Source: Porphyromonadaceae bacterium UBA7042
GTDB taxonomy: Bacteria > Bacteroidota > Bacteroidia > Bacteroidales > Muribaculaceae
Length of the DNA stretch: 53,176 nucleotides
Direction: 5' to 3'
NCBI GenBank assembly: GCA_002494015.1
Contig: DLAR01000092.1
Span: 22,567 to 75,742 of the forward strand
Shown here: in pieces, positions 26,206 through 35,427 of the stretch
How positions within the stretch are numbered: the first letter of the stretch is position 1
Layout: each line of letters opens with the position of its first letter
Program-made: the position numbers and the translations under genes
The notes under the pieces: model-generated
The model's input: only the letters and a program-made list of their open reading frames with translations
Told to the model about the DNA's origin: nothing
Database searches by the model: none

Positions 26206-29200
26206 TTAACGGGAATACTGCTCGATTTCGCTCTCGATGCCTTCGTTGTCAGTGTCAACCCACTTCAAAGGCTTGATCTTTTCCTGAATTGTCTGGAAAA
26301 TCACAAAGAGGGCGGGAACGACGAGAACCTGAAGAATCATACCGATCAACATACCGCCTACCGAGCCTGCGCCGAGCGACTTGTTACCGTTGGCGCCTAC
26401 GCCGTGGGCGAGCATCATGGGCAACAGACCGATGATGAGCGCGAGCGAAGTCATCAGGATGGGTCGCAGACGGGCAGCCGCGCCGTCGATGGCGGCGTTG
26501 ACAATCGACATGCCGGTGCGGCGGCGGTCAACGGCAAACTCGACGATGAGGATGGCGTTCTTGGCGAGAAGACCGATAAGCATGATGAGCGCAATCTGCA
26601 GATATACGTTGTTGCTGATGCCGAAAATCGAGGCGAAGATAAACGAGCCCATCAGACCAAACGGAATCGAGAGGATAACGGCCCACGGAAGGACGTAACT
26701 CTCATACTGTGCCGACAGAAGGAGGTAGACAAAGAGCAGACACAGGCCGAAAATGATGGCGGTGGCATTGGCCGACGACCCCTGTTCCTCACGCGACATG
26801 CCCGAGAACTCGAATCCGTAACCCTGAGGAAGCGTCTCGGCGGCCACGCGGTTGATGGCGGCGATAGCGTCACCCGACGAGTAACCGGGGGCGGGCTGGC
26901 CGGTAACCGAAATCGACTGGAACATGTTGAAACGGTTAAGAAGGTCGGGACCGTAGACGCGTTTCAGTGTCACATAGTTGGCCAGCGACGCCATCTCGTT
27001 TCCGTTGCGGATCTTGATTGAGTTCAGCGTCTCGGGCGACACGCGCGACTCGGGGGTCGCCTGCATCATCACGCGGTAGAGCTTGCCGAAACGGTTGAAG
27101 TTGGACACATACATACCGCCGTAATATCCCTGAAGCGTAGAGAGGATAGTCTGCGGCGATATTCCGGCCTGCTTGGCCTTGGCCGCATCGATGTCGACGA
27201 GATACTGAGGGAACGTGGGGTTAAAGGTGGTATAGGCCATCTGGATTTCAGGCTGCTGGTTGAGCGCGCCGAGGAAACCCATGACAATGCTGTAGAACTT
27301 GTTGATGTCGCCGCCGGTCTTGTCCTGCATCTCGATATTGAAGCCGTTGGTGACACCGTAACCTGAAATCATCGGGGGCGAGAAGAACATCACGCGGCCG
27401 TCCTTGATATTCATGGCCGAGAGGCCGTAGAGTTGCTTGATTACATTGTCGGCACTCTCCTCCTTGGATCGTTCCGACCAGTTTTTCAGCTTGATAATGA
27501 ATGTACCGTAGGTGGCGCCCTGACCGGCCACAAAGCTATAGCCGTCAATCATGGTGCGGGCCTGCACGGCGGGAATCTGACCGATAATCGAGTCAAGTTT
27601 CTGAAGGGTCGCGCCTGTGCGCTCCTGTGATGTTGCCGGGGGCATGTCGACAACGGCAAAGATTGTACCGGTGTCTTCGTTGGGCACCATAGCGGTCGGG
27701 GTTATCGACATCAGCCACACGAGAATAGCGATTGCACCCGCCACAAAGACAAGAGAGAGAGCCTTGGCCTTGATAAAGAACTTGGTAAATCCTTTGTAGC
27801 TGCCGAGCAGCGCGTTGTAGACTTTCTCAAACGCCTCGTGAAATTCAGGACGGAAAATGCCGATGAGGGCGAGAAGTGCCACGACGACAGCCACCGAGCT
27901 GAGAAGCACGTTCTCAAACGAGAACCATCCGAGCACCATGAAGGTAATGGTGGCGATAAGCAGCAACAGGGTTACAACAGGCGGAATGTGGAACCCTACA
28001 GCCTTCTTGTAGCGTGCCTTGAGCGTGGCACCGGCCTCTCTATAGGCGGTCGCCATGCGCTCCTTGAGGGTTGTCTTGTCGCCGTGGGGTTTAAGGAACA
28101 CCGCGCAGAGAGCCGGTGACAGGGTAAGCGCGTTCACGGCCGAGAAGAAAATGGCGATTGCCATTGTCAGACCAAACTGACGGTAGAACACACCGCTCGT
28201 TCCGGGCATGAACGACACGGGAATAAACACGAGCATCATCACGAGCGTAATCGAGATGAGCGCGCCGGCAATCTCGTTCATGGCATCGATGGAGGCACGG
28301 CGGGCGCTGTGATAACCGGCGTCGAGCTTGGCATGCACTGCCTCGACGACCACAATCGCGTCGTCGACCACAATCGCAATCGCCAGCACGAGTGCCGAGA
28401 GGGTGATGAGGTTGACCGAGAACCCGATAAGGTTCATGACAAAGAACGTACCGATCAACGCCACAGGGATGGCGATAGAGGGGATGAGTGTCGAGCGGAA
28501 ATCCTGAAGGAACAGGTAAACCACAATAAACACGAGGATAAACGCCTCGATAAGTGTCTTGATTACCTCGTGGATTGAGGCATCGAGGAACTCGTTGTTG
28601 TTAAGGGGAACAGCGATTGCAAGTCCGTCGGGAAGTTCGTTTTCCGCGTCGGCAAGGAATGCAAGGATATTGTTGATAATCTCGGTCGCGTTAGAACCCG
28701 GGGTCTGGAAAATAATGGCCGAGGTTGCGGTGTGGCCATTAAGTTTGTTATGGAAGCCATAAGTCACACGTCCCAGTTCAATCTCGGCCACATCCTTGAG
28801 ATAGAGGACATCACCGTTGGAAGAAGCTCTGACGACGATATTTTCAAATTCCTCGGGGGTCACAAGGCGGCCCTTGTACTTCATGATGTACTGGAAAGTC
28901 TGGTCACCCTGCTCGCCGAAAGCACCCGGGGCGGCCTCGATATTCTGCTCGGAAAGCGCGGCAGCGATGTCAGACGGCATCAGGTTGTACTGGGCCATGA
29001 CATCGGGTTTGAGCCATATACGCATCGAGTAGTCGGCGCCCATCACCATCGCGTCGCCCACACCGGAGATACGCTGAATCTGAGGCACGATGTTGATTTT
29101 CATGTAGTTCTCGATGAACTCCTCGTCGTAACGGTCGTCGGGCGAATAAAGCACGGCGCAGAGAAGCATGGAGGTCTGACGTTTCTGGGTGATGACACCT

Positions 29201-29577
29201 ACCTTTGTAACCTCGGCGGGGAGCATACCCTGAGCCTTGGCCACACGGTTCTGCACATCGACGGCAGCCATGTCGGGGTCATATCCCTGCTTGAAGTACA
29301 CGTTGATGGTCGCGCTGCCGGTGTTGGTGGCGGTCGAGGTCATGTACTGCATGTCCTGCGCGCCGTTTATCTGCTCCTCAAGAGGTGCGATTACCGAGTT
29401 CAGCACTGCTTGAGCGTTGGCTCCGGTATAAGTCGTCGTGACCGAGATGGTGGGCGGTGCGATGTCGGGGAACTGCTGGACCGGCAGAGAGACGAGGCCG
29501 ATAAAGCCCAGCAACACGATGAAAATCGAGATTACGGTCGACAGCACCGGGCGGTTAATAAATGTATCAAGTTTCAT
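26206..29577 (-). CDS. RND-family multidrug efflux pump, with an extra membrane hairpin
   Basis: A 1123-residue inner-membrane proton-driven exporter of the HAE1/AcrB family. TM1 (about 10-30), the first porter loop, and TM4 with the proton-relay pair Asp405-Asp406 in AIVVDDAIVVVEAVH are as expected, as is the second half with GLLAKNAILIVEFAVD. It is about 75 residues longer than AcrB. The extra length lies between TM6 and TM7: residues about 530-574 form two additional hydrophobic segments (VVTLLLLIATITFMVLGW and SSVAVVVALLALIGIF). Position in an MFP-RND-OMF operon makes drug or metabolite efflux very likely; the substrate is unknown. Confidence 0.95.
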   Translation of the reverse strand: MKLDTFINRPVLSTVISIFIVLLGFIGLVSLPVQQFPDIAPPTISVTTTYTGANAQAVLNSVIAPLEEQINGAQDMQYMTSTATNTGSATINVYFKQGYDPDMAAVDVQNRVAKAQGMLPAEVTKVGVITQKRQTSMLLCAVLYSPDDRYDEEFIENYMKINIVPQIQRISGVGDAMVMGADYSMRIWLKPDVMAQYNLMPSDIAAALSEQNIEAAPGAFGEQGDQTFQYIMKYKGRLVTPEEFENIVVRASSNGDVLYLKDVAEIELGRVTYGFHNKLNGHTATSAIIFQTPGSNATEIINNILAFLADAENELPDGLAIAVPLNNNEFLDASIHEVIKTLIEAFILVFIVVYLFLQDFRSTLIPSIAIPVALIGTFFVMNLIGFSVNLITLSALVLAIAIVVDDAIVVVEAVHAKLDAGYHSARRASIDAMNEIAGALISITLVMMLVFIPVSFMPGTSGVFYRQFGLTMAIAIFFSAVNALTLSPALCAVFLKPHGDKTTLKERMATAYREAGATLKARYKKAVGFHIPPVVTLLLLIATITFMVLGWFSFENVLLSSVAVVVALLALIGIFRPEFHEAFEKVYNALLGSYKGFTKFFIKAKALSLVFVAGAIAILVWLMSITPTAMVPNEDTGTIFAVVDMPPATSQERTGATLQKLDSIIGQIPAVQARTMIDGYSFVAGQGATYGTFIIKLKNWSERSKEESADNVIKQLYGLSAMNIKDGRVMFFSPPMISGYGVTNGFNIEMQDKTGGDINKFYSIVMGFLGALNQQPEIQMAYTTFNPTFPQYLVDIDAAKAKQAGISPQTILSTLQGYYGGMYVSNFNRFGKLYRVMMQATPESRVSPETLNSIKIRNGNEMASLANYVTLKRVYGPDLLNRFNMFQSISVTGQPAPGYSSGDAIAAINRVAAETLPQGYGFEFSGMSREEQGSSANATAIIFGLCLLFVYLLLSAQYESYVLPWAVILSIPFGLMGSFIFASIFGISNNVYLQIALIMLIGLLAKNAILIVEFAVDRRRTGMSIVNAAIDGAAARLRPILMTSLALIIGLLPMMLAHGVGANGNKSLGAGSVGGMLIGMILQVLVVPALFVIFQTIQEKIKPLKWVDTDNEGIESEIEQYSR

Positions 29578-29612
29578 TTTATAATGATCGTGATGTAATT
29601 GAACTGAAAAAT

Positions 29613-29657
29613 AAAGTCTTTAAAAGTCTCGAAAGTCATGAGGGTCATTAAAGACCT
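29613..29657. repeat. AAAGTC short tandem repeats in the efflux operon
   Basis: In the 79-bp gap between the pump and the fusion-protein genes the word AAAGTC occurs at 29613, 29623 and 29632, followed by GGGTC at 29642, with a 9-10-bp period; the inverse GACCTT follows at about 29653. Confidence 0.6.
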
Positions 29658-30814
29658 TAATTCTGCTGAGCTGCGGGGGCAGCTGCGCCGGCTTCCTTGG
29701 GACGAATTACGATGCCGTCCTTGACAGTCGTTCCGACACCCTCGACAGCGATTCGGTCGCCGGGTTTGAGACCTGAGTTGACAACGAAATTCAGACCGTC
29801 GTTCATGTCGGTCACAGTTACATAGGTCGAGACAACCTTGTTGGAATCGTTCACCACATATACATAGCGGCGGTCCTGAAGCTCGTAGGTAGCCTTCTGG
29901 GGAATCGTCATGACGCTGTCAGTGACGGTGGGGATGACGATAGAGCCTGTCGAGCCGCTGCGGAGCACGCCGCTGGGGTTGGCGAAAAGGGCGCGCACGT
30001 TGGATGCGCCGGTGCCTGCGCCGATCACGCCCGACACGGTAGCGACCTTGCCTTTCTGTCCGTAGAGCGAGCCGTCGGCCATGCGCAGTTCCACCTCGGG
30101 CATGGCGGCGATGGCGGCGTTGAGTGTGCGCTCGCCGTTACCGACGAGGTTGAGCACGTCGCGCTCGGTCAGGGAGAAATAGGCATAAACCTGAGAATTG
30201 TCGCTGACGGTGGTCAACGGCACTGCCGACGAGGGCGACGCGAGCGAGCCCTCGCGGTTGGGGATCGAACCTATCACGCCGTCGCTCGGGGCGGTGACGG
30301 TGGTGTAGGCGAGGTTTTTCTGCGCAGTCACAAGCGCGGCGTTGGCCTGAGCGAGCTGAGCCTTGGCCTGCTGGAGCGAGTTGTCGGCCATCTGCCACTC
30401 ATACTCGCTGATGATGTTCTTGTCAAGAAGTTTTTTCTTATTGTCGGCGGTCAGCTGCGCTGTCGACACGGCTGTCTGGGCGACGTTGACAGCGGCGCGG
30501 GCCTGATCTACGGCAGCCTGATACTGCACTTGGTCAAGGGTGAAAAGAACCTGACCCTTGTGAACCTGCTGTCCCTCGTCGACATGCACCTTGGTGATGA
30601 AACCGGTGACCTGAGGACGGATATCGATATCGGTTTTACCCTTGATGGTTGCGGGATAGGTGTTGTCGATGCGGGTCGAACCCTGACTGACTGTCATAGT
30701 GGCGATTTCGGGGGCCGGAGCCTGCTGCTGAGCCTGTTGCGACGAGCACGAAGTCATCACGGCGGCTACACATGCCACGACTGCAGCCGATGTTGTTAAC
30801 GCGTTGATTCTCAT
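29657..30814 (-). CDS. RND efflux membrane fusion lipoprotein (AcrA/MexA type)
   Basis: A 385-residue periplasmic adaptor linking pump and channel. The signal peptide ends at VMTSC (Cys about residue 23), followed by Ser/Gln-rich sequence without acidic residues, consistent with inner-membrane anchoring. Visible in order: the first barrel strand, half of the lipoyl domain (GFITKVHVDEGQQVHKGQVL), a helical hairpin of about 65 residues (AVDQARAAVNVAQTAVSTAQ), the second lipoyl half (LAYTTVTAPSDGVIGSIPNR), and the beta-barrel and membrane-proximal domains. First gene of the operon. Its promoter at about 30.96 kb is abutted by a perfect palindrome that looks like a repressor site, but no regulator gene is adjacent. 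Confidence 0.96.
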   Translation of the reverse strand: MRINALTTSAAVVACVAAVMTSCSSQQAQQQAPAPEIATMTVSQGSTRIDNTYPATIKGKTDIDIRPQVTGFITKVHVDEGQQVHKGQVLFTLDQVQYQAAVDQARAAVNVAQTAVSTAQLTADNKKKLLDKNIISEYEWQMADNSLQQAKAQLAQANAALVTAQKNLAYTTVTAPSDGVIGSIPNREGSLASPSSAVPLTTVSDNSQVYAYFSLTERDVLNLVGNGERTLNAAIAAMPEVELRMADGSLYGQKGKVATVSGVIGAGTGASNVRALFANPSGVLRSGSTGSIVIPTVTDSVMTIPQKATYELQDRRYVYVVNDSNKVVSTYVTVTDMNDGLNFVVNSGLKPGDRIAVEGVGTTVKDGIVIRPKEAGAAAPAAQQN

Positions 30815-30936
30815 TTTTCTTTGTCTTTTCTTTATCTTATTTTACCTTATTGATAATCGATGATATGACACCCCTCGGCGGGGATCTTATGGCTGAAACG
30901 ATTAGAGCTGTTCCGACTCGCACACCGGGACTATTT

Positions 30937-30956
30937 CACTCTTTTTTTTAAGAGTG
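30937..30956. promoter_or_regulatory. Operator-like palindrome at the efflux promoter
   Basis: CACTCTT and AAGAGTG separated by six T form a perfect 20-bp inverted repeat directly downstream of the minus-strand -7 box, covering the expected transcription start. This is where a TetR- or MarR-type repressor would bind; it could alternatively act as a hairpin in the 5' end of the mRNA. Confidence 0.6.
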
Positions 30957-30964
30957 CAAAGTTA
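30957..30964 (-). promoter_or_regulatory. -7 box for the efflux operon
   Basis: Minus-strand TAACTTTG, giving a leader of about 135 nt before the fusion-protein ATG. The leader contains a short CCCC/GGGG hairpin at 30872-30884. The gap 30815-31188 otherwise holds the DUF4254 promoter and AT-rich sequence with no further gene. Confidence 0.6.
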
Positions 30965-31163
30965 CGGCCAATTAAAGGAATAATAGAATTTTTGACGATA
31001 AAAAAATGTAAAAACAGGCCATTCTACCTGTTTTGTTCCCAAAACGACCAATTTTTTCTCGACTTTATCTCCAATCGGCACCCGTGCGGCCATTCCTTTG
31101 GGCAAAACCTCTCGCGGTTAGGCTTTTTCGTGACAGCAGTTTTGCTATTTGACTTTTTTTGTC

Positions 31164-31171
31164 TACATTTG
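31164..31171 (+). promoter_or_regulatory. -7 box for the DUF4254 operon
   Basis: TACATTTG, 18 bp upstream of the chosen ATG at 31189. It also argues against the longer frame starting at 31159, which would begin inside the promoter. Confidence 0.6.
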
Positions 31172-31188
31172 TGTTCTCATCTCTAAAA

Positions 31189-31812
31189 ATGACACCTGAT
31201 ATGGACTTTGCCAAGAACAGTTTCAAAATTTTCAGCGACACGACCGCGCTGTATCACAAGACCGACGATGTTGACGCAGTTGTCGCCAACCCATATCCCG
31301 AAGGCACAATCGAGGCCACCCTCTACGCCAAAAACTGGATTGACGCGGTGCAGTGGCACCTTGAGGACATCATCCGCGACCCCGACATCGACCCCGTGGC
31401 CGCCCTTGCCCTCAAGCGGCGCATCGACCGCTCCAATCAGGACCGCACCGACATGGTGGAGGAAATCGACACCTATTTCCGCGAGAAATTTTCAAGCGTC
31501 ACTCCCGCGCCCGACGCGACCATCAACACCGAGAGTCCCGCGTGGGCGCTTGACCGCCTGTCGATTCTCGCGCTGAAAATATACCACATGGCCCGTGAGG
31601 CCGAGCGCACCGATGCCTCGCCCGAGCACATCGCGCGCTGTCAGGCCAAGCTCGACGTGCTGCTTGAACAGGAGAAAGACCTCACAGCCGCCATCGACCA
31701 ACTGCTCGACGACATCGCCGCCGGGCGCAAATACATGAAGGTTTACCGCCAGATGAAGATGTACAACGACCCGGCTACCAACCCGGTTCTTTATGGCAAC
31801 AAGAAATCCTGA
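31189..31812 (+). CDS. DUF4254 protein
   Basis: A 207-residue cytoplasmic protein of the DUF4254 family, known from Bacteroidetes and of unknown function. It has no signal peptide and is mostly helical, with the conserved-looking core LYAKNWIDAVQWHLEDIIRD (about 45-65), RRIDRSNQDRTDMVEEID and a C-terminal KLDVLLEQEKDLTAAIDQLL coiled-coil-like stretch. I choose the ATG at 31189; 31201 (MDFAKNSF) is equally possible. Its end overlaps the GT9 gene by 20 bp, so the two are translationally coupled. This suggests a role with the glycosyltransferase in cell-surface glycan assembly. Confidence 0.85.
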   Translation: MTPDMDFAKNSFKIFSDTTALYHKTDDVDAVVANPYPEGTIEATLYAKNWIDAVQWHLEDIIRDPDIDPVAALALKRRIDRSNQDRTDMVEEIDTYFREKFSSVTPAPDATINTESPAWALDRLSILALKIYHMAREAERTDASPEHIARCQAKLDVLLEQEKDLTAAIDQLLDDIAAGRKYMKVYRQMKMYNDPATNPVLYGNKKS

Positions 31813-32878
31813 CATCGAGACCCGTTTCCGGCCCGCGAGGGTGCTGATCACCCGTTTCTCGGCAATCGGCGACGTGGCCATGACAATCCCGGTGGTCTAC
31901 AGCGTGGCCCGCAGCAACCCCGAGGTGAAATTTGTCATGGTGACGCGTCCCTCCATGGCCACGATGTTCCTCAACCCGCCCGACAACCTGACGGTGCGCG
32001 GCATCGACCTGTCGTCGCCCGTTTACAAAGGGTTGACGGGACTACACAGGCTGTATCGCGAACTGCGGCGGGAATATGACTTCGATGCCGTGGCCGACCT
32101 TCACGACGTGCTCCGCACGATGGCCCTCGACGCGATGGCATGGCTCAACCGCATCCCCGTGTCGCGCATCAACAAGGAACGCTCGCGCAAGCGCGCCCTC
32201 ACTCGCCGGCACAACAAGATAATGCTCCCCCTCATCTCGCAGCGCGCCCGCTATCGCGAGGTGTTCCACCGCCTCGGCCTCGCCGTCGAGGAACGGTTCC
32301 GCTCGCTGTTTGGCGACGGGAAAGGCAATCCCGCCGACTTTGCCTCAATCACCGCGCCCAAAACCGGCACAGACAAATGGGTGGGAATCGCCCCCTTTGC
32401 CAAGCACAAGGGGAAAATCTATCCCCCCGGGCTGATGGAGAAAGTCGTGGCCGCGCTGGCCGCCAAGGGCGACGTGAAAATCTTCCTTTTCGGAGGCGGC
32501 GACCACGAGCGCGAGATATTTGCCGGATGGGCGGCCCGCTATCCCGGGGTCATATCACTTGCCGATAAGCACCACGGATTTCCCGTAGAGCTGTCGCTGC
32601 TGAGCCATCTCGACGTGATGGTCTCGATGGACTCGGCCAACATGCACCTCGCCTCCATCGTCGGGGTGCCGGTAATCAGCGTGTGGGGCGCCACCCACCC
32701 CTACTGCGGTTTCAAGGGATGGAAACAGCAGGACACCGACACCGTTCAGCTCACCATGACCTGCCGCCCATGCTCGGTCTTCGGCGACAAGCCTTGTTTC
32801 CGAGGCGACTACCACTGCCTCAACGGCATCTCCCCACAGAGCATTGTCGACAAGATTAACGCGAGGATAAATCAGTGA
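31793..32878 (+). CDS. GT9-family glycosyltransferase (heptosyltransferase-like)
   Basis: A 361-residue GT-B fold enzyme of family GT9, which includes LPS heptosyltransferases. The N-terminal motif is RVLITRFSAIGDVAMTIPVV, the sugar-nucleotide side has VGIAPFAKHKGKIYPP, and the C-terminal donor-site motif is SMDSANMHLASIVGVPVISV followed by GATHPYCGF. A Cys-rich stretch near the end (CRPCSVFGDKPC) is common in Bacteroidales homologues as I recall. Its start lies inside the DUF4254 gene. It probably builds the LPS core or another surface glycan from the cytoplasmic face of the inner membrane; the transferred sugar is not readable. Confidence 0.93.
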   Translation: MATRNPDIETRFRPARVLITRFSAIGDVAMTIPVVYSVARSNPEVKFVMVTRPSMATMFLNPPDNLTVRGIDLSSPVYKGLTGLHRLYRELRREYDFDAVADLHDVLRTMALDAMAWLNRIPVSRINKERSRKRALTRRHNKIMLPLISQRARYREVFHRLGLAVEERFRSLFGDGKGNPADFASITAPKTGTDKWVGIAPFAKHKGKIYPPGLMEKVVAALAAKGDVKIFLFGGGDHEREIFAGWAARYPGVISLADKHHGFPVELSLLSHLDVMVSMDSANMHLASIVGVPVISVWGATHPYCGFKGWKQQDTDTVQLTMTCRPCSVFGDKPCFRGDYHCLNGISPQSIVDKINARINQ

Positions 32879-32921
32879 CAGCCACGGCGGGATAAAATCA
32901 TCAATTTACGTTTAGAGAAAA

Positions 32922-33959
32922 ATGAACCGACATATAATCAATGAACACGCGACACTGGTAGAGGCGCTGGAGAGGCTCAACGCCTTGTCGGGCGAGGTGA
33001 TGACGCTGCTTGTCACCACCGACGACGGACGCATGACCGGCACGCTGACCGACGGTGACTCACGGCGCGCACTGCTGGCGGGCGTGGCGCTCGACGAGCC
33101 GGTGACACGCGCGATGCACCGCGATTTCAAGCGGCTCGATGCCTCGGGGATAGATGTCGGGGCATTGAGAGAGATGCGTGAAAAGGGCATACGCCTCATC
33201 CCCGTCCTCGATGCCGACGGGCGCATCGTGCGCATCCTTGACACCCGCGTGACCCGCACTGTGCTCCCCCTGACCGCCATACTGATGGCCGGGGGAAAAG
33301 GGGAACGGCTGCGCCCGCTGACGCTCGACACCCCCAAGCCGCTGCTCAAAGTGGGCGACAAGGCCATCATTGATTACAACATCGAGGCTCTCGCCGCCGT
33401 GGGGATAACCGACATATCGGTGACGGTCAACTACTTGGCCCCGCAGCTTGTCGAGCATTTCAGCCATCCCGTGGCCGGGGTGGATGTCAGGTGCGTGGCC
33501 GAGCCATCGGCAATGGGCACAATCGGGTCGGCATCGCTAATCCCCCACCCCGCAGGCGGCGACACGGTGGTGATGAACAGCGACCTGCTGACCACAGTAT
33601 CGTTTGAAGAAATGTATCTGCGCCACGTTGCCGAAAAGGCCGACATCACCATAGCCGCCATCCCCTACAACGTGTCGGTCCCCTACGCGATTCTGTCGAC
33701 CGACGGGGCGCGGGTGACAGCCTTGGAGGAGAAACCCACCTACGCCCACTATGCCAACGCGGGCATCTATATCATTTCCAACGAGTTGCTCGACACCATT
33801 CCGGCTCAAGGACGCACCGATGCCACCGACCTTGTCGAAAAGGCTATTGCCGACGGCCGGCGCGTGGTATATTTTCCCATCGACGGCACATGGATCGACA
33901 TCGGCTCCCCGGCCGATTACCGCCATGCCTGTGAACTAATGAGACTGAAAGAAAGTTGA
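32922..33959 (+). CDS. CBS-domain sugar-phosphate nucleotidyltransferase
   Basis: A 345-residue cytoplasmic protein. Residues about 1-115 form a pair of CBS domains (TLTDGDSRRALLAG, IRLIPVLDADGRIVRILD), which usually bind adenine nucleotides and regulate the attached enzyme. Residues about 120-345 are an NTP-transferase with the signature LMAGGKGERLRPLTLDTPKP, the activator Asp in MNSDLLTTVSF and EEKPTYAHYANAGIYI. This architecture makes an NDP-sugar from a sugar-1-phosphate; similar CBS-NTase proteins (PtmE in Campylobacter) make GDP-glucosamine. It follows GT9 by 43 bp and is probably in the same operon, supplying a donor sugar for surface glycan synthesis. Confidence 0.9.
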   Translation: MNRHIINEHATLVEALERLNALSGEVMTLLVTTDDGRMTGTLTDGDSRRALLAGVALDEPVTRAMHRDFKRLDASGIDVGALREMREKGIRLIPVLDADGRIVRILDTRVTRTVLPLTAILMAGGKGERLRPLTLDTPKPLLKVGDKAIIDYNIEALAAVGITDISVTVNYLAPQLVEHFSHPVAGVDVRCVAEPSAMGTIGSASLIPHPAGGDTVVMNSDLLTTVSFEEMYLRHVAEKADITIAAIPYNVSVPYAILSTDGARVTALEEKPTYAHYANAGIYIISNELLDTIPAQGRTDATDLVEKAIADGRRVVYFPIDGTWIDIGSPADYRHACELMRLKES

Positions 33960-34079
33960 TATTCTAAGGATTTAAGTTTAAGAGGGCGTTTTGGGGTTAA
34001 GGTTCAGACAATAGCTGCCGGACCGTCCACCCGAAACATTTCTCTAAACCCCTAAACTGACAAACAAAGAACACCCGAT
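33960..34079. repeat. Repeat-rich gap before obgE
   Basis: The 120-bp gap contains GGGGTTAAGG on the left and its partial complement CTAAACCCCTAAAC on the right, as well as TTTAAGTTTAAG. These are the same heptad-like words seen in other gaps of the window. No TAnnTTTG box is seen for obgE. Confidence 0.5.
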
Positions 34080-35261
34080 ATGGCTGATTCCAATTTTATA
34101 GACTATGTGAAAATCCTGTGCCGGTCAGGCAAAGGAGGCGCAGGCTCGCGCCATTTTTACCGTGCGAAATATGTACCCAAAGGAGGGCCCGACGGTGGTG
34201 ACGGTGGTCGCGGAGGCCACATAATCCTGCGCGGAAACAGCCACATGTGGACCCTGCTCCCGCTCAAATACCGCCGCCACATCTTTGCCGGCAACGGACA
34301 GAGCGGCTCGGGAGGGCGCTCATTCGGCAAAGACGGCGAGGATGTCATCGTGGAGGTTCCCTGCGGAACGGTGGTATTTGATGCCGAGACAGGGGAATAC
34401 CTGACCGAAGTAACCGGTGACGGCGAGGAAATCAAGCTCCTGCGCGGCGGCCGAGGCGGCCTTGGCAACTGGCACTTCAAGAGTGCCACCAACCGCACCC
34501 CCCGTTATGCCCAACCCGGCGAACCTGCCATCGAGAAGTCAATCATCCTTGAGCTGAAACTGCTTGCCGACGTGGGTCTTGTGGGATTCCCCAACGCGGG
34601 AAAATCCACCCTCCTGTCAGCAATCTCGGCGGCGAGGCCCAAGATTGCCGACTACCCTTTCACCACGATGGAACCACAGCTCGGAATCGTCCACTACCGC
34701 GGCGACCAGTCGTTTGTAATGGCCGACATCCCCGGAATCATCGAGGGTGCCAGCGAGGGACGCGGACTCGGACTGAGATTTCTGCGCCACATCGAGCGCA
34801 ACGCCGTCCTGCTGTTCATGGTGCCCGCCGATGCCGACGACATCAACGAGCAATACCAAGTTCTCGTGCGCGAGCTTGAGCAGTTCAACCCCCAGCTTGC
34901 CGACAAGCCGCGCGTCCTTGCCGTCTCCAAGAGCGACATGCTCGACGACGAACTCATCGCCGAAATGCGCCCATCGCTCCCCGAAGACATACCCGCCGTG
35001 TTCATATCGACCGTCACCGGCATGGGGATAACCAAATTGAAAGACCTGCTGTGGGCACAGATTACCGACGAGCGCAACCGCATCGACACCGACCCGATAA
35101 CCCACCGCCCGCTCGACGGCCATCACCGTGTCAGGGAGGAAGACGAGTTTATCTTTGAAAATGTTCCGACAGTAAGCGATGACGAGGCCGAGGATTTCGA
35201 AGAAGACTTTGACGACGACATGATATTTGACGACACCGACTGGATTGATGTCGACGACTGA
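34080..35261 (+). CDS. obgE: Obg-family GTPase
   Basis: A 393-residue ribosome-associated GTPase needed for 50S maturation and growth control. Residues 1-158 form the glycine-rich Obg fold (KGGPDGGDGGRGGHIILRGN). The G domain follows with G1 GFPNAGKSTLL, G3 DIPGIIEGASEGRGLG and G4 AVSKSDML, where SKSD replaces the common NKxD. The C-terminal tail is strongly acidic (EAEDFEEDFDDDMIFDD), a feature seen in several Bacteroidetes Obg proteins. It starts 120 bp after the nucleotidyltransferase and ends before a clear terminator. Confidence 0.97.
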   Translation: MADSNFIDYVKILCRSGKGGAGSRHFYRAKYVPKGGPDGGDGGRGGHIILRGNSHMWTLLPLKYRRHIFAGNGQSGSGGRSFGKDGEDVIVEVPCGTVVFDAETGEYLTEVTGDGEEIKLLRGGRGGLGNWHFKSATNRTPRYAQPGEPAIEKSIILELKLLADVGLVGFPNAGKSTLLSAISAARPKIADYPFTTMEPQLGIVHYRGDQSFVMADIPGIIEGASEGRGLGLRFLRHIERNAVLLFMVPADADDINEQYQVLVRELEQFNPQLADKPRVLAVSKSDMLDDELIAEMRPSLPEDIPAVFISTVTGMGITKLKDLLWAQITDERNRIDTDPITHRPLDGHHRVREEDEFIFENVPTVSDDEAEDFEEDFDDDMIFDDTDWIDVDD

Positions 35262-35285
35262 ATGTCGCGACACCACCACTGCTGT

Positions 35286-35328
35286 ATGCCCCTTGCACGA
35301 TGACTGTGCGAGGGGCATGCCGCTTTTT
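35286..35328 (+). terminator. Terminator after obgE
   Basis: A 13-bp stem (ATGCCCCTTGCAC with GTGCGAGGGGCAT, one G-T pair) and a 7-base loop, followed shortly by TTTTT. It ends the obgE transcript. Confidence 0.85.
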
Positions 35329-35427
35329 ATCAAGCAGCTTTACAAAGCAATTTCAGACGTGTTACAACCGCGTTTAAAATTATTTTCAAAAATTTTGGAC
35401 AAAATTGTGCATTTCCAAAAAAAGCAG

